In this document: in pieces, positions 1 to 12,075 of the stretch
How the letters are laid out: each line of letters begins with the position of its first letter
Numbering within the stretch: position 1 is the stretch's first letter
Assembly (NCBI GenBank): GCA_051530055.1
Contig: CM121342.1
Span: 6,758,001 to 6,822,000 of the forward strand
Reading direction: 5' to 3'
Origin: Neoechinorhynchus agilis
Taxonomy: Eukaryota; Acanthocephala
DNA: 64,000 nt
Position numbers and translations under genes: made by a program
The notes under the pieces: generated by a model
What the model was told of the DNA's origin: nothing
What the model saw: the letters and a program-made list of their open reading frames with translations, nothing else
The model's database searches: none

Positions 1-1990
1 CTCTACTCAAAATTGGGAGTTCAATTCTGAGTGTCTTGGAAACCTCCCGCTGGACATTTTACAACAGAGGCCGTGTCTGAAATTAGCGTCAACTATAAAG
101 CCGCAGCGACAGCGATGCGGGATACAAATATCCTGGCCCAATCTTAAAGAAACTGCGACCCTTAACGTAGAATCCTCTAGAAGAGTTCCGACTGTCGGGG
201 TGGGGAGAGCATTTAGCCAGGCTCCGATTCCTTTGTAGAGTACGCCGTAAGACGAACTTGGGGAACCTCGTCGAGAAGATCGTTAAAGGATTGGTGAATC
301 TTCTTTATGAGGGAAAGGTCCCAGGCCGACTGCCTGTGGTCATTTTCCGGAAGGTGCGGGATCTCTGTCCGGGATTGCCAGATCGATAAACCGTCCAAAT
401 AATGTTGGGAGTTTTGTTTCATGTTGCAAAATCCGCGTACGTTTTGCTGGCTCGGTAAGGGGCGAGGAACGCTGGAAGGGCTAAATCAGACACTGCGTGG
501 ATGCCGAGGCGGCCAAAAGAGGTTGGGAACGTAGCCAGCCGCCAGCCCGTATCCGTAATATTTATATTAAAAAGTTTCTTTAAAAAAGAACGTAAAACCC
601 CGTCGAGATCCGATAAAACTCTTTTCTCCCCGAAACACGGAGCAGCTCTCAACTTATACATCAATTTGGGGATGTATATGCAATTCTTTAAAAGGAAGAA
701 GGCTTCGTGCGCCGACAGCTCACATGCTCTTGTGCATAATAATTCGAGCTTCGGTATGTGGGCCTCGAGGTCCTTTGAGACATTTTCGGCGAAAATGGGG
801 CTTCCGAGGAGATTAAATTCGTATTTTGTAACCTCGCGCACCCTGGGAGCAACTTGCCGAAAATCTGGGATGATCGTCGAACGTGAACTGTCATCGAATC
901 CCTGAAAAAGGATTTCGCATTTTTCGAAATTCAGTTTGAGGCCCAAGTTTTCTGCTTCGCTTATAATCGTTTGTAAGTCCCCTAAAAAATCCTGGGGATT
1001 ACCGCTGAGTGTGGCGTCATCCAGGTACCAGCCGTTGAAATGAGAAATTAGTGATTGTACCAATTCATTGATTGTACACGCGAATCCAATTGGACCAAGG
1101 GGGTCACCCTGCTGAAATCCACATTGGGCCAAATAATCTGATTTTTGTATAGAAGAGGGTTTTATTGGAGTAGACCGATAAAAAGTAGGGGTAGCTTTCA
1201 GGGATAAAATCTTTGATGGAATCCAACATTTTCTCTCTGAGGAAGGAGTTGAAGGCGTTTTTAAAATCTAACTTTAAGACGACCAAAGGAGCCTTTGCTA
1301 CTTCAAGATGGTCCCGGAGTACGTGAGTAATGGCTTCGGCACCACAAGATGTGCAGCATCCTAGCTGGAAAGGCCTCAACACCCCCCCCCCCAATTTCTG
1401 CGAAACTTTCTTACATATTATTTTAGCTGCAAGTCTCCGAAGAGTGCAGCCGATGGCGATGGGACGAATCCCGCCATCTTTTTTCGAAAGCCCACAAAGA
1501 GAAGCCGAGAAGAAAAGCCGGATTACGAATTCGCTAAGAACCCCAATCACTCTGACCAGAGGAGATTCCAGAAGTTTACCCGCAACACAGGTCGAGAAGG
1601 ATAACATATCCTTTAGGTGTTGAGGGCGCAAACCGTCAGGTCCGTGCCATGAAGCGTTGGCGAAGGAGGAAATAGCTTTTTTAAATTCATTGAGGCAAGT
1701 TGGGTCCGGCGCTACTTGTGGAAAGTTAAACACCGTCGCTCCATTAAAATTGGGTTGCTTATTTTAAAGAGCCTGATACGTGGCTTCATGGTTGGGGGCG
1801 AAATCTTCGGTTGAGGCTAAAAGTCGAACAGCTCCGCGGATGTCTCCATCAGATAATTTTGCCGAAACTCGCTCAATTTTATATACGGCGGAAAAATTAA
1901 AAGAATTTATCGATTTCGATATTTCGGCATAATATTGTGTCTCTATCAAGATTTCTTGTTATTTCGAAACCAAATATTGCTACGAATTGA
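1..1990 (-). mobile_element. LINE-type reverse transcriptase, decayed, runs off the left edge
   Basis: The minus strand encodes a non-LTR retrotransposon reverse transcriptase broken by frameshifts and stops. Visible in order from about 1990 down to 1 are the pre-RT linker (ending at 1764), the fingers and palm start (1733-1104) with the LDFKNAF block, a second palm piece (1132-419) with the QGDPLGP block and the catalytic WYLDDATL segment, then the GRLGI motif and a C-terminal stretch with the SAWDLSLI block. Below 213 the reading resumes with a cysteine cluster (CRCG) and RHGL, the start of the C-terminal endonuclease-like region of this LINE class. The 5' end is near 1990; the 3' end lies outside the window. 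Several frame changes make it non-functional. Family assignment is from motif recognition and the exact clade is not resolved. Confidence 0.8.
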
Positions 1991-2639
1991 AAATCTGCTT
2001 GACTACGATCCGATATTATAGCGTCTTCTAGTCATCGCTAAAGAACTGTTGCCAAACCAGATTTTAAAGTTGGTCTACTTTCCCATTTGTTTAAATGCTT
2101 TTCAATAATTTGTTCTTGCTCAAAAATCTTCGGGAAGTGGAATCTGTGCTTTGCCAACATGCAAAGATTGGCACTTCTGTTAGAATCATCTTATGAATTC
2201 CATGCGATTTGCTGCAAAATGGATCTCTCAATCTTTCCATTGGTTCATTTACCAGGAATCATCTATAAGAAATCTTCAAAATGAGTACGTTTTTGAATCG
2301 AAAATATACATTACTCCTCAACAGCAAATAAAATAATTAAACCAATGAAAGCAGAGTAAAGTATACAAATGACAACATGGCGCAATATTCGGGCAGAGCC
2401 AATAAGCGGCTGCGTTTTGACTCAAACAAAGGCCATTACTGCCGAGTATTCTTATCCGAATAAACAATACAGCCTTCGTTTAATTTTGTTGGGCAAAATT
2501 TAAGAGGTAATCTCTTTATTCGGATTACGATTCAGCTATTTTCTTAATTTGAATTTTTCGTTTGTTAACAACTCAGATTTCTATAACACGCCATAACTTG
2601 AAATAAAGTCAACCAATTTACTGTCTATTAAGTCTTTGA
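1991..2639. other. unassigned AT-rich spacer
   Basis: No gene or known repeat is recognised here. Short open frames lack supporting features. It separates the LINE relic from the zinc-finger 3' flank, whose similarity to the other copies starts near 2640. Confidence 0.5.
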
Positions 2640-2739
2640 GTCCAATTTCAATAAAGAACGATTGATTTTTGTGTAAACAACGATCATCGCAATCAAACCA
2701 AAACAAAGAGTCTACTAATATATTAAACTAAATATCGTA

Positions 2740-4643
2740 TCAATCCTTCTCAGATTGTTTCTCGGAACGATCTTTCTCAGCCTGAACTTCTGCACTTATC
2801 CGCGCGGCAGATATTAACATTGAATTCAATGTAGGCGTCCAATTCATCGATGGAACATTCGATGTCAGTTTATTGCTCTGCTGGATTAATTCGCTTTGGG
2901 CCGACGATAAATTTATTAATCTGCCGAGGGTTTGTAGTGTTTCTTCTAAGAAGGGCGAGGGTTTCAAAGGTTCAGTTGCACTTCGGTTTAAAGTGCTCGA
3001 TTCTTGCATTCTGGTTCTCCGTGATTTTGTTCGTGGTTGTTGCTCAATTTGGTCTAACGGCACTCCGCGCTTTAAAGATTTTTGCCCTTGCTTAATTGAA
3101 GAACATTTAAGATCTCCTGTTGGCGACACCGCTTTTTTAGTTTTAACGGCTGAACTTGTTTTTGAATCCAAAAAACCTTCGATAATCGCACAGGATTACA
3201 ATAGTAAAGTTCATTTCGACGGTATCTGATTCGACTTACAACAACTTTGCATCGATTGCATTGACGTTGGACTTTTGCTCGTTTCGCCCGCGTAGAACTT
3301 GTTTCCGGGTGCTTGCGTTTTGTCGGTTCAATGGTTCTTTTGCTGAACGCTTCATTGAAATTGTCTTCATTTTGGTCTTGACTTTGCTCGACAGCAATAT
3401 TCGTTTGGTCTTTTGGAATACTGGCTTCTATGCATTTCTCACAAAGACAGAGTCCACAATAATCAAACAATTTAGAAATTTCACTCATTCCACATTTAAT
3501 GCAACATCGAATATCGCCAGTGTCTCCAGTCTTGTCTTCTAATTCCGGGTTCTGATTGGTTTGACTGTTTAAGAGTAAGGTAATGTGACAATTTTATTGC
3601 TTCTTCTTTACATTCGAGTTCATCTTCTTGATTATTTTTATGTTGAATTTTACTCGCTTGCTTGTTTGAAGAAGTACATTCCTGACATGTGAAAGATCCT
3701 TTCGATGAATACAAAATTGAATTATCGTTTGAACCGCATTTGTTGCAACATTTGAAATTTTGTAGAATTTTTTTGTTCGATCCAGTGGACCGTTTGTTCG
3801 CTTTTACACCGAGATCGATATTGGAAACTGCGCAGATAGATTCTGTTTGTAGCTGAGATGTATTTTCGTTCGGATTAACGGTACTCGCTTGAGAGCTACT
3901 CAAGATTCCTGTAAGCCGAGTTGCTGATTGCGGGGCACAACCTTTACACAGAATAAGTTGATAACAGGAATACCATTCAGAACTTCTCCCTTTTCCACAT
4001 CGTCGGCAACAAATATCTGAAGTATTCGCTGAACTATCCGAGAGATTGGGAACGCTTTTGACACGAGGAGGTTGTAATGGAAGTTTCTGATTTTTATCTT
4101 CATTGCTTCCTTTTTTCGGCGATGTGAGAGTCAATTGTGCACATTTGCAACAAAGAACTATTTCTTTAGTATAAAACCAGGATACGCTCTTCTTGGTTCG
4201 GCAATTTTTACAGGACTTTCCATTTTTACTTTTGAGAAGTTTGACAGGATAAGATGCGGATTTCCTCTTTGCCGCCAAAGATTTATTTACCATCTCAAGA
4301 CCAATTACACCCGCATTGTCATAATTTCCGATATCTTTGACAATAATCGCATCGATTTGACCAACCAAAGAAGGCCACTTCGCAATCTTTGCAGATTGAT
4401 CTTTTTCTATTTCGCTCATAGTTCGTTCGTTGGTTTCTTTAAGTTCAACGTCGAAAGCAATTCCTTACGAGATATTTCTACTTCTCGATCGTCTTTTGGT
4501 TCACTGCCATGGCCGTCAATAATTTTGATATCGGTAAGATCGATTTGTTCAGTTGTGGGTCTTTCTCGCTCTGCGTTCTCAAGCTTGTTGTCCACTTGAG
4601 CAAGAATTTCTTGAAGAACTTCAATAATTTCAGGATTCATTGT
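2740..4643 (-). pseudogene. five-finger GATA-like zinc-finger gene, copy 1 (frameshifted)
   Basis: This is a copy of the gene that is intact at 61866-63776. The conserved ATG is at 4643, reading MNPEIIEVLQ. All five fingers can be traced but are spread over at least four frames: 4643-4416, 4419-3496, 3488-3072 and 3171-2740. Breaks fall near 4440 (after the acidic N-terminal part), near 3570 (between fingers 3 and 4) and near 3190 (inside finger 5, just after its YYCN segment). The C-terminal helix-rich region is readable to EKQSEKD at 2740. It lies directly downstream of the inverted TBP-like copy, as in the 45-49 kb block. Three separate disruptions mark it as a pseudogene unless they are assembly errors. 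Confidence 0.85.
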
Positions 4644-5214
4644 ATAGTTTGCTGTTCTGAATATTAACTTAATAGATATTTCCGTTGAGGATTGGAGAAT
4701 TGTGAGATGCTCGTTGTAATGCTCGTTAGCAATTGTAAATGTATTGGATACGCTTTTATTCTTTTCGCCATAACCAAAATATACAAACAATTATTTATTT
4801 ATCTTATTTATTGATGACTATTTGCTGTAATTTCGCGATTATTATAAAGCTTTACGAATCACTTGTTGATTATCACCGAAGCTCGCATTTGCGACAAATT
4901 ATGTAAACCGTCGATCGTGTTTGCGGTTCGGTTCTTTTCGCGATCATCATTTGATTATCAATAAAACTTAAATCGACGACACTAGCCCAATAATGGTTTG
5001 ATTGCATAGTTGAGAAAATTTTCGTACGTTCTTTTCATTTAAAAAACAATACTTAATTTCCATTCATTGCATCCACATTAATTTTTTCATACGAGAACGC
5101 CACTTTACGAGCATTTTTATTCTGATTTTCTTGTCGACATTATCAACATCACGATTTAATAAACAAACGAATTTTCTTCATCAGGTCTCTAGGTTTACAG
5201 TTTCATTAAGTACT
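4644..5214 (-). promoter_or_regulatory. conserved 5' flank of zinc-finger copy 1
   Basis: The sequence upstream of the ATG is shared with the flanks at 47070-47627, 34546-35107 and 61255-61865, including the stretch that reads GAGACCTGATGAAG on the minus strand. It probably contains the promoter and 5' UTR. No TATA box or initiator can be assigned with confidence. Confidence 0.45.
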
Positions 5215-5565
5215 TTGAAAAATTGTTAAAATGTATGAAAGTTCATGTGAGCCTATAAAAATATATTATTATAACTAAATCAACTAAACTAAAAAATCAT
5301 AAAAATAAATTGATTTAAAATCTTAAATGGGAATCAGATATCGTTACTTTTGCAAAGTGCATATAAAAAATTAGGTAAAGAACTGTATCAAACACTAAAA
5401 AATTTGTTGTTCTTTTAAAGGAATTGTTATTTTTGAAAATTAATTGCAACTTAATGATAAAAATGTGTCGCTACATTAAACAATAAAGATGGATTAATTT
5501 TTTGTCATTTTTAGCACTCTCCTTACATCTGTGAAAATATTCATGCATCGAAATTTAAAACTGTA

Positions 5566-6778
5566 CTAATTTTTAGTTTCTTTATTTATAGACTGAACAA
5601 AAACTATCTGATTATTTGAACTAAAGCCGCTTTCGTGTTTTTCACGGGTTGTAAAAACTGGACAATGTGCGTATTTTTGAACCGTCGAATTCCTTTTTAA
5701 CGAATGGTTCATTCCGCAAAATTGATTTTGAAATGCTGTTGTGGGAATCATATAAGCATCAATTGCCCAAATCGGGAATTCGCTTCCGTCAAACCTAACG
5801 TTCAAACATTGATCGGTTTGTGGTAATTCAGAATAATAAGATCCATTATAAGAAGAATTCGTTTGTTGTATACTTGGCGGATACTGACAGTCAGGATTTG
5901 ATGGCACGTATCTTTGATCGAGTTGCGAAAACTCTCCGTAGCTGGAATAAGATCGGGAACTTTTAAAATCCTTGGCTCGTGCAGTATTTCGTTGACGTTT
6001 TTGTTTTCTTTGATCGAGCGTATCTTTGTCCTTGCATTTAAATTTACTATAACTTTCAATATTTAACTGCTCACGGCCAGACAATCTGCCAGAAAATCGG
6101 TCCAGTGAGGCGTATCTGTAATTCTCCGACTCCTGAATTTGATATCTTCGTTTTTGAGCCCTTCGCGCTGCTTTTGATTGGCTTTGTGTTGTTCCTTGAA
6201 CTCAAAAGTAATGGAATTGCTAACTCAAACTTTTCCCGAATTTCATGCACTCGTGAACCAGAAAGTTGAACGAATTCATTACCGTGCAGCGTCATTTTAA
6301 CATCCGAGTGTTTGAATTTTATTTCAGCCGTTCTACGTATTTCTGGCTCAAAGTCAACATATTCTATTGTCTCATTTATATTTGGGATCCTTTTTTCGTT
6401 AAAGTTCTCAACAACAGCTTCTAATTTTATACAAAAATCTAAATTTGTTTTCATTTGTACACATGTGAGCGAGTAATCGTGAAGAGGACCCGATTTACAT
6501 TGTGACATTTGAATTAGAGATTCTACATGATGAGCAAAGTCCTCAACATCACTTTCCGAACCCTTCTGTACATTAAGAATCACTTTGCCACTTGGAAATA
6601 TACGAGCAGTTGCCCCGATGAGATTGCGTTCTTTATTGGTTATCGGCACTGTGTAGAGAATTGCGGGTCCACGTTGTATTTTTACGGACGGTATTGCACT
6701 TTTGATATCAACCAGGTTCAATTTGTTCATTTTAAATTTGGCACTGAAATTATAGACATGAAGGCCTTTGGTTGCCAT
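5566..6778 (-). pseudogene. TBP-like gene, copy 1 (frameshifted)
   Basis: Inverted copy of the intact 378-aa gene at 15776-16912. The ATG at 6778 and the two-repeat TBP-like core are intact to about residue 200. An extra A in the run near 6170-6175 (CAATCAAAAGC against CAATCAAAGC in the other copies) then shifts the frame into a short false tail. The Ser/Tyr-rich C-terminal region stays readable in a second frame (6084-5566). A T-run one base shorter near 5655 also changes the end of the protein. If translated, it would give only the TBP-like core with an altered tail. Confidence 0.8.
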
Positions 6779-7540
6779 TTTGTTCTAAAAGTAATTTAAA
6801 AATCTATTAATTATATTTTATAGAATGTCGTGTTTTATTTTATAAGAAATAGGTATAAAAATTTGTTTCTTTAATAAATTCCATCTTTATATTGGCAAAG
6901 AATAATGTACCATTTAAAAAAGGATTGCTCTACAGAAATAGCTTCATCTATATCATCTAAGGAAAATTCGGAATACTTCTTGAAAATATATAAGATGAGA
7001 AAAACTTGCGCAAAAGGAGCTTAGCTTATCAAAAATACATTTTCGGCACACACATTATAATTAATCGTTCTATGAAACCCCTAATTTTTTTTAATTGGTC
7101 AAATTTCTGAGATTTCAGCCAATAAGCGAATAAGAAACACGGTAAGAGGTAAGCATATTTTAGACTCATAAATGTTTAATTGCGTAGTGTTTGTAACCAA
7201 AATAATTTTATATGGACTTTCGATCATGCGATTTTAGGCATAGTTCCTTTCTATAAATAATCTCGATCATAACTTTTTGCGGAATGAAAATTTTAGTGAT
7301 TTGGTTCAAAAATGTGGAAAAAGTGTTTATTTGCGACAATACAAAAATCCGTGAATTTCCTGCACACAAAAAACGTTCACAATATCAGATCAAAACTTTA
7401 AGAATTTCTTTACTTTCAAAGAATAAATTGAAGCCTTTTTTCAAAGGTTTTAACAATGTTTTCAACAAACAATTCACACGTTTAAGATATCCCAATTAAA
7501 TAAATAAATTCGTGATTTCGCCTCATTGTGCGCAGTATTT
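6779..7540 (-). promoter_or_regulatory. AT-rich 5' flank of TBP-like copy 1
   Basis: Very AT-rich sequence shared with 15010-15775 and 44720-45488. It separates the rearranged zinc-finger fragment from the TBP-like ATG and presumably holds its promoter. I see no convincing gene here. Confidence 0.4.
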
Positions 7541-7544
7541 TTTC

Positions 7545-8360
7545 GAGCTGTCGATGCATAAAAGGGTCTCAATAACAGAATACCTACAATTGCTAACGAG
7601 CGTTACTAAGAACTTCAAACCAATTCTCCGATCCTTCACGTAAATATCCATTAAGTCAATATTCAAAATGGTAAACGATGCAATAAATCCTGGGATTATT
7701 GAAGTTCTTTAATACATTCTCGCTCAAGTGGAAAACTAACTTTAGAATGCAGGGCGAGAAAGGCAAAAACTGAACTAATTGATCCAACAGAACCCATAAT
7801 TTTTGATGGCAGCGACAGTGAATTGGTTGCAATCATTCTGAAATTGACGCTGTTGGCCAGCAATATCTGTTTCGCCTTTTGGATTACTACTTTATATGCA
7901 CTTCTTTCAAAGCCAAAGTCCGTAATAATCATACAATTCAGAAATTTATCTTATTCCACGTTTTATGCAACATCGACTGTGGCCGACGTTTCCAGTCCTG
8001 TCTTTTACTTCTGCGTTCTGCTTTTGTAATCTCTCCAACGGTAGCATTTTCATGAGATATTTCAGCGCCTTGATCCACTTTTGATTCACCGTCGCTGCCA
8101 TCAATATTTATGGATCGGTTTGGTCAATTAGTTCACTTGTTATCCGTTCTCGCTCTGCATTCGAAAGTTAGTTGTCCACTTGAGCGAGAATGTATTAAAG
8201 AACTTCATTAATCTCAGAATTCATTGTATATTTTGCTTTTCTGAATACTCACTTGAATGATATTTGCGTGAAAAATCGGAGAATTGTGAGATGTTCATAG
8301 TAATGCTCGTTAGCGATTGTAGGTATTCAGTTATTGATACGCCTTTTATGCTTTGTTGTG
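7545..8360. pseudogene. rearranged zinc-finger gene fragment (inverted pair), copy 1
   Basis: Two pieces of the zinc-finger gene lie head to head. About 7560-7830 reads on the plus strand like the leader and first roughly 45 codons, with the ATG lost and stops present. About 7830-8360 reads on the minus strand like the leader and N-terminus joined directly to the finger 4 region; fingers 1-3 are deleted. The same arrangement recurs at 14195-15010 and 43900-44715, so it arose before the units were duplicated. Confidence 0.75.
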
Positions 8361-8599
8361 GAACAACATCTCGCATTTGTTCTATACGCTCAACTTATAT
8401 TATATTTTGCTGAAGTTCAGGCATTGATCTCACTGCATTTGTGCTATAGATTTTTATTCATAAATTAAGTTAAAACGGTCTTATCATTTCAACATTACTC
8501 TATGCAGTGTTATAGGAGCCAAGCCTAACTGCAAAATCTTTATATTGTGCAGCCTACAAAGAGTATTCACTTAATGAAGTTCATTTTTACCTGACATTC

Positions 8600-9625
8600 T
8601 AGAAATCCCTTTGGCACAAATACGCGAAATCATAGTCATAAGATCATTTGCACCACCGCCCCTCTGGATCACTCAGCTGCCGTCCCGGTTTAACGGTCGA
8701 AAGGACGGATGCAGCGTTCCCTCGTTGCTTGGCAATTGCTTGACCAGGTCCTGCGCCGCGGTACCAAACGATCCGAATGCCTCGACACCAGCAAAAGGAA
8801 CAAAATAATGATTTCGACGCTGCTCCCCTTTCGGGTTTAATAGTGGCGCTTTTTATGTTGCTGTCTGCGAACGGCGTCCCAGAGAAGGCATTTGCCTCCC
8901 TTCCCCATAGGAATACTTTGACACCGTCCGGTCTACGGCTATCGAGTCGGCAAAGATTGCTCGGCTCCAGGATCAGGGGCACGACTCAGAATTGCGTTCA
9001 TTTCGGCATGCGTGAGTACCTTCCGTCTGATTGCCGTCCGAGAGACCATGGCGTCCCCATGGCTCAACGGAGGATCCACAACGGCAGCGATTGGAGGTGC
9101 ACATCGGTGCCCCAAGTCTCAGCGGGTCACTGCAATCCTTACTGTCTCGGCGGACGGTGAAGGGTACCAACAGAAGCGATTATGAGAGCGTTGAGACAAG
9201 TGTCCCGGTTCTCTTGTAGAGACTGCCGCCAATCGAGTTCGATTCACCAGGTCACGAGAATCTGAAATTAAAGAGTTATTAATTCTCGCTATCATGGGTG
9301 AGTCCCAAACTGATCGTTTGCAGCCATTGACGGGTACCTGCTCGCTGCCTAAATATCCACACCAAAGATTAAGCCTCCACGAAATCTTCATCCAAGGTGT
9401 AATTCTTGCCAAGAAAAGACTGAACTATTCTGCGGTTTGCTTCATACGATTCCAAATAAGCTGACAGAGAAATATCGGCTGTATATCGGATAAATAAACC
9501 GCCGGACGACACAGAGCAAGGACGTTTGATGCCAGGCCTCGTCCGACAGCGAATATTGTTAACAACAAAATCTCTGAAAGGCACCGAATTTCAATCCAGG
9601 ACATTGAAATATAGCCACATTTTCT
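8600..9625 (-). mobile_element. LINE 3' fragment (C-terminal endonuclease-like region), copy 1
   Basis: Minus-strand remnant of the C-terminal part of a LINE reverse transcriptase of the same general class as the one at 1-1990. It shows an SSGGLFIRY block near 9520, a VWDSPMI block, a Cys cluster (CRCGSS), GRHGLS, and the EPSNLCR...RRPDG block typical of the C-terminal endonuclease-like domain. A PFGVEAFGSFGT-like stretch is in another frame. Stops and frameshifts interrupt it, and no RT catalytic core is present. Confidence 0.7.
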
Positions 9626-9689
9626 TGTTAATTTATTAGGCGAATACGTTTATTTCGCTCTAATTACTCATTCTCATCCATTTGTACTT

Positions 9690-9992
9690 TTATAATTTTC
9701 TTCCCTTTCGTTTAAGTGGTCTTGCAATATTTCTTGTCTCTATCGACTCCACAACCGACGTCTTTATGATCTCAAAGAACTCGATTAGTGCCGTTTGATC
9801 ACTTGTAGAATCGCAGTTCGGATCCAGGATCCTCGTGAACGCAGGAGAGAACAATAAGCGGAAACGTTTTACATGAAGCGAATACTCGAGTTCCGAGATT
9901 CCCATTGCCTCGGCGCACTTCCTGAATAGCTGTGAAAGTGCAAGCCATTCGTTCTCAGTATCGTCAACGGATACTTCGTCCAAGGTTATCAT
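9690..9992 (-). CDS. unknown 100-aa protein D, copy 1
   Basis: The reading frame from an ATG at 9992 encodes a 100-residue protein starting MITLDEVSVDD and ending in a basic tail (RPLKRKGRKL). It is conserved in three copies (12554-12856, 42276-42578) with only one or two amino-acid differences. The protein is acidic at the start and mostly helical in composition. It overlaps the 3' end of frame C, whose 5' part is missing here. I do not recognise the family. It may be the C-terminal part of a C-D protein whose frame is lost at a poly-C run (see the finding at 12525). Confidence 0.5.
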   Translation of the reverse strand: MITLDEVSVDDTENEWLALSQLFRKCAEAMGISELEYSLHVKRFRLLFSPAFTRILDPNCDSTSDQTALIEFFEIIKTSVVESIETRNIARPLKRKGRKL

Positions 9993-10257
9993 ATTTTTCG
10001 CGAGAACGCGGGGGGACAGAATACGTGAATTGATCTATAGTCTCAGAATTTAATAAATTTCGAATGATACCTTGATTGCAAGCAATTAAAGATTCTTTTC
10101 TTAGAAGTCGTGCACCTTGGCTTTGTCGCAAAGTTATTGGCCAGGAATCACATGGAAGTTTGGCACGGAGGTAGAACAAAGCACGCGGGGAGAGTTTGCG
10201 CTGGGCAACTCGAAGGAACGATTGATCGGAGATGCACCGTAGGAAATTGTCGATGTT
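9964..10257 (-). pseudogene. 3' remnant of unknown gene C, copy 1
   Basis: Minus-strand frame matching the last 97 or so codons of frame C at 12076-12582, starting at the residues NIDNFLRC. The upstream half is missing because the copy is cut at 10257, where the next unit begins in the opposite orientation. It has no start codon of its own in the conserved part. Confidence 0.7.
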
Positions 10258-11014
10258 GAACAACAATTCTATTGGCTAATCGAACAACCGGTACGTCAGA
10301 GAAATCGTTTTCTAATCTACTTCGATTCGCGAATATTCTGGAATTTTTAGTCTTTATCCATTAGCGTGACTTCATAATATTTTAGCGTTTATCATTTAAA
10401 ACACCGAATAGTTTCATAGTACAACCAGGATTTTAGAACTTTTTTATTTACACCACTATTACGTAATTTATAGTCAACTAATTTAGATTTTTTTTAATCT
10501 TCGATTATTTTCGTCTTATTGTGGTGGCAATAGTTGTCACTGAACAAAATATCACCGGATGTTAACGTATACATTACTGTTATTGCAATCAACGGATATC
10601 GTCGAAAATAGATGGAATACGGACTCTAAAACTGCTCAAACTTAAATCTATCGATAAAACTACGCCGTTATTAAAACATCACCGCTACAATCAATAATCT
10701 TGCAATCACTTCTCCTACAACCGATAATAAACATTGAATTTTAGCGTTACAAATCAATGTGTATTTGATGTCCACCTTCATTCGGTCCAGCCCTGAAGAT
10801 GCTGAATACTTTTGTGTCGTAAAATTAACTATTTTGATAACTGCTGAATAAGTGGAAAACGTTTCAGTAAATACTGGATTGCGTAAATAATATCACTGCA
10901 AACAATACGATCAAATTGATAATTTTTTATTCTTAGATAATTTTTATCGGTTTAATTATCATATTTGAATGCTACTTCTTTATAGTTTCAACCATTTAGG
11001 CCTCATTTCAACAC
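10258..11014 (+). other. AT-rich 5' region of the unit
   Basis: Non-coding, AT-rich, and nearly identical to 40021-40776. No ORF of substance is seen. It probably holds the promoter of the following two-exon gene. Confidence 0.5.
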
Positions 11015-11813
11015 ATGATGCAAGTTATCTATTCGAATAAATTATTCGCCGGGGCATGTCTCACAAGCGGGTTTCATCGAATTTTCACAGCTCCGATTGT
11101 GAATATTTATCCATGGGTCGTTAAAAGGCCTCGTTACATCTCCGCATTAATTGATTTTGCAGAGAGATTAAATGCGGACGGTCTTCTTTCTGGAAAGGTA
11201 ATTCAAATTTCACTTGCCAATAATTTGATCCTAACGAATACAGACTTTCTTTGCAAGTGCGCTCAAGGCTCCAATGCGTGTATCGGCTCTAGCAAACTCG
11301 TTGTGTCATCTAAATTGCAAAGGCAGAAATGAAGCCAATAGAGAAATGAAAAAATTGGTTGCAATGTTTCGAGATAGGATAATCCGAGGACAGCAAGAAA
11401 GGCGAGAACGATCACTAATCACTGTTCAAGTATTTGGACAAAAACCTAGTAGTCATTTTATAATAGAAGCTGTCGATTTGGAACATTGCATTGGAGGGGC
11501 GTGTATTCTAAGGAGCCCTAAACATAATCGAACGGTGGATAAGGATTTGCTTCTTATATCCGAAGCATCGGAATGCGTCGGCGATATGATTGCATCGTTT
11601 AATGATCAAGGTGATTGTCAAAGCTACAAGCAACTGGTTGTTGAAGGTGCCAAATTTTGTCGAGAACGTCATCCTCCAACGGTTGTTTCAAAGTCTCATC
11701 CGAAAGTCGACACATCACTGGATTATAAGTCGTGTTCATTGTGCTCGTTTAAGTTAAAGGAGGTGCCTCAAATCGTAAAATCTTTAAGAACGGGTGTTGT
11801 AGAATTTATATGA
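11015..11813 (+). CDS. unknown 250-aa protein (A), two exons
   Basis: Exon 1 is 11015-11197 (ATG, 61 codons, MMQVIYSNKL). Exon 2 is 11244-11813 and ends at TGA. The two open frames are joined in phase by removing 11198-11243, a 46-nt intron starting GTAATT, with CTAAC ten bases before the terminal CAG. The protein has about 250 residues. It has a basic central segment (RGQQERRER), cysteine pairs near SLCHLNC and SCSLCSF, and no obvious signal peptide or membrane helix. An AATAAA lies just after the stop, near 11826. I do not recognise the family. The copy at 40777-41534 has a deletion that breaks it, so this is the only intact version in the window. Confidence 0.6.
11198..11243 (+). other. 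46-nt spliceosomal intron
   Basis: GT at 11198, CTAAC at 11231-11235, and CAG ending at 11243. Removing it joins two open frames in phase 0 and avoids the stop codons of exon 1's extended frame. The same intron is present at 40960-41005. It is the clearest splice signal in the window. Confidence 0.7.
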
Positions 11814-12075
11814 ATTAAAATGGAAATAAAAAATTTTATTAGCAAAAATCTAATTATGAATTTATAAAATCAGAGATCACCACACATATTGCGTACTTAC
11901 AGTTAAAATTAATTTTTCTTTATTATAACATCATAATTCTAAAATCATTAAAAATCGAAAAGATTCCCCGGCTTACCTAGTGACCTCGGTATATCACAAT
12001 CCTTGCCAACAAAGCGATTTAGACATCGCAACCAATGCTCCTTTATGTTACATACCAACGAGTGTTCGTAAAACA

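Larger units (their letters stand above)
5215..10257 (-). repeat. left arm of palindrome 1 (5'-truncated TBP-like unit, inverted)
   Basis: Reading the minus strand from 10257 down to 5215 reproduces 12289-17338 almost base for base: the 3' end of the unknown gene pair, the LINE relic, the rearranged zinc-finger fragment, and the TBP-like gene with its flanks. The copy is cut at 10257, inside the first unknown reading frame, and directly abuts the start of the next unit. Beyond 5215 it continues into zinc-finger copy 1, as in the block at 40-49 kb. Confidence 0.9.

Noticed and set aside
8600-9170. Both-strand ORFs such as the plus-strand frame at 8777-9160
   Set aside because: The minus strand is the LINE C-terminal relic; the plus-strand frames are shadows of its GC-richer sequence.
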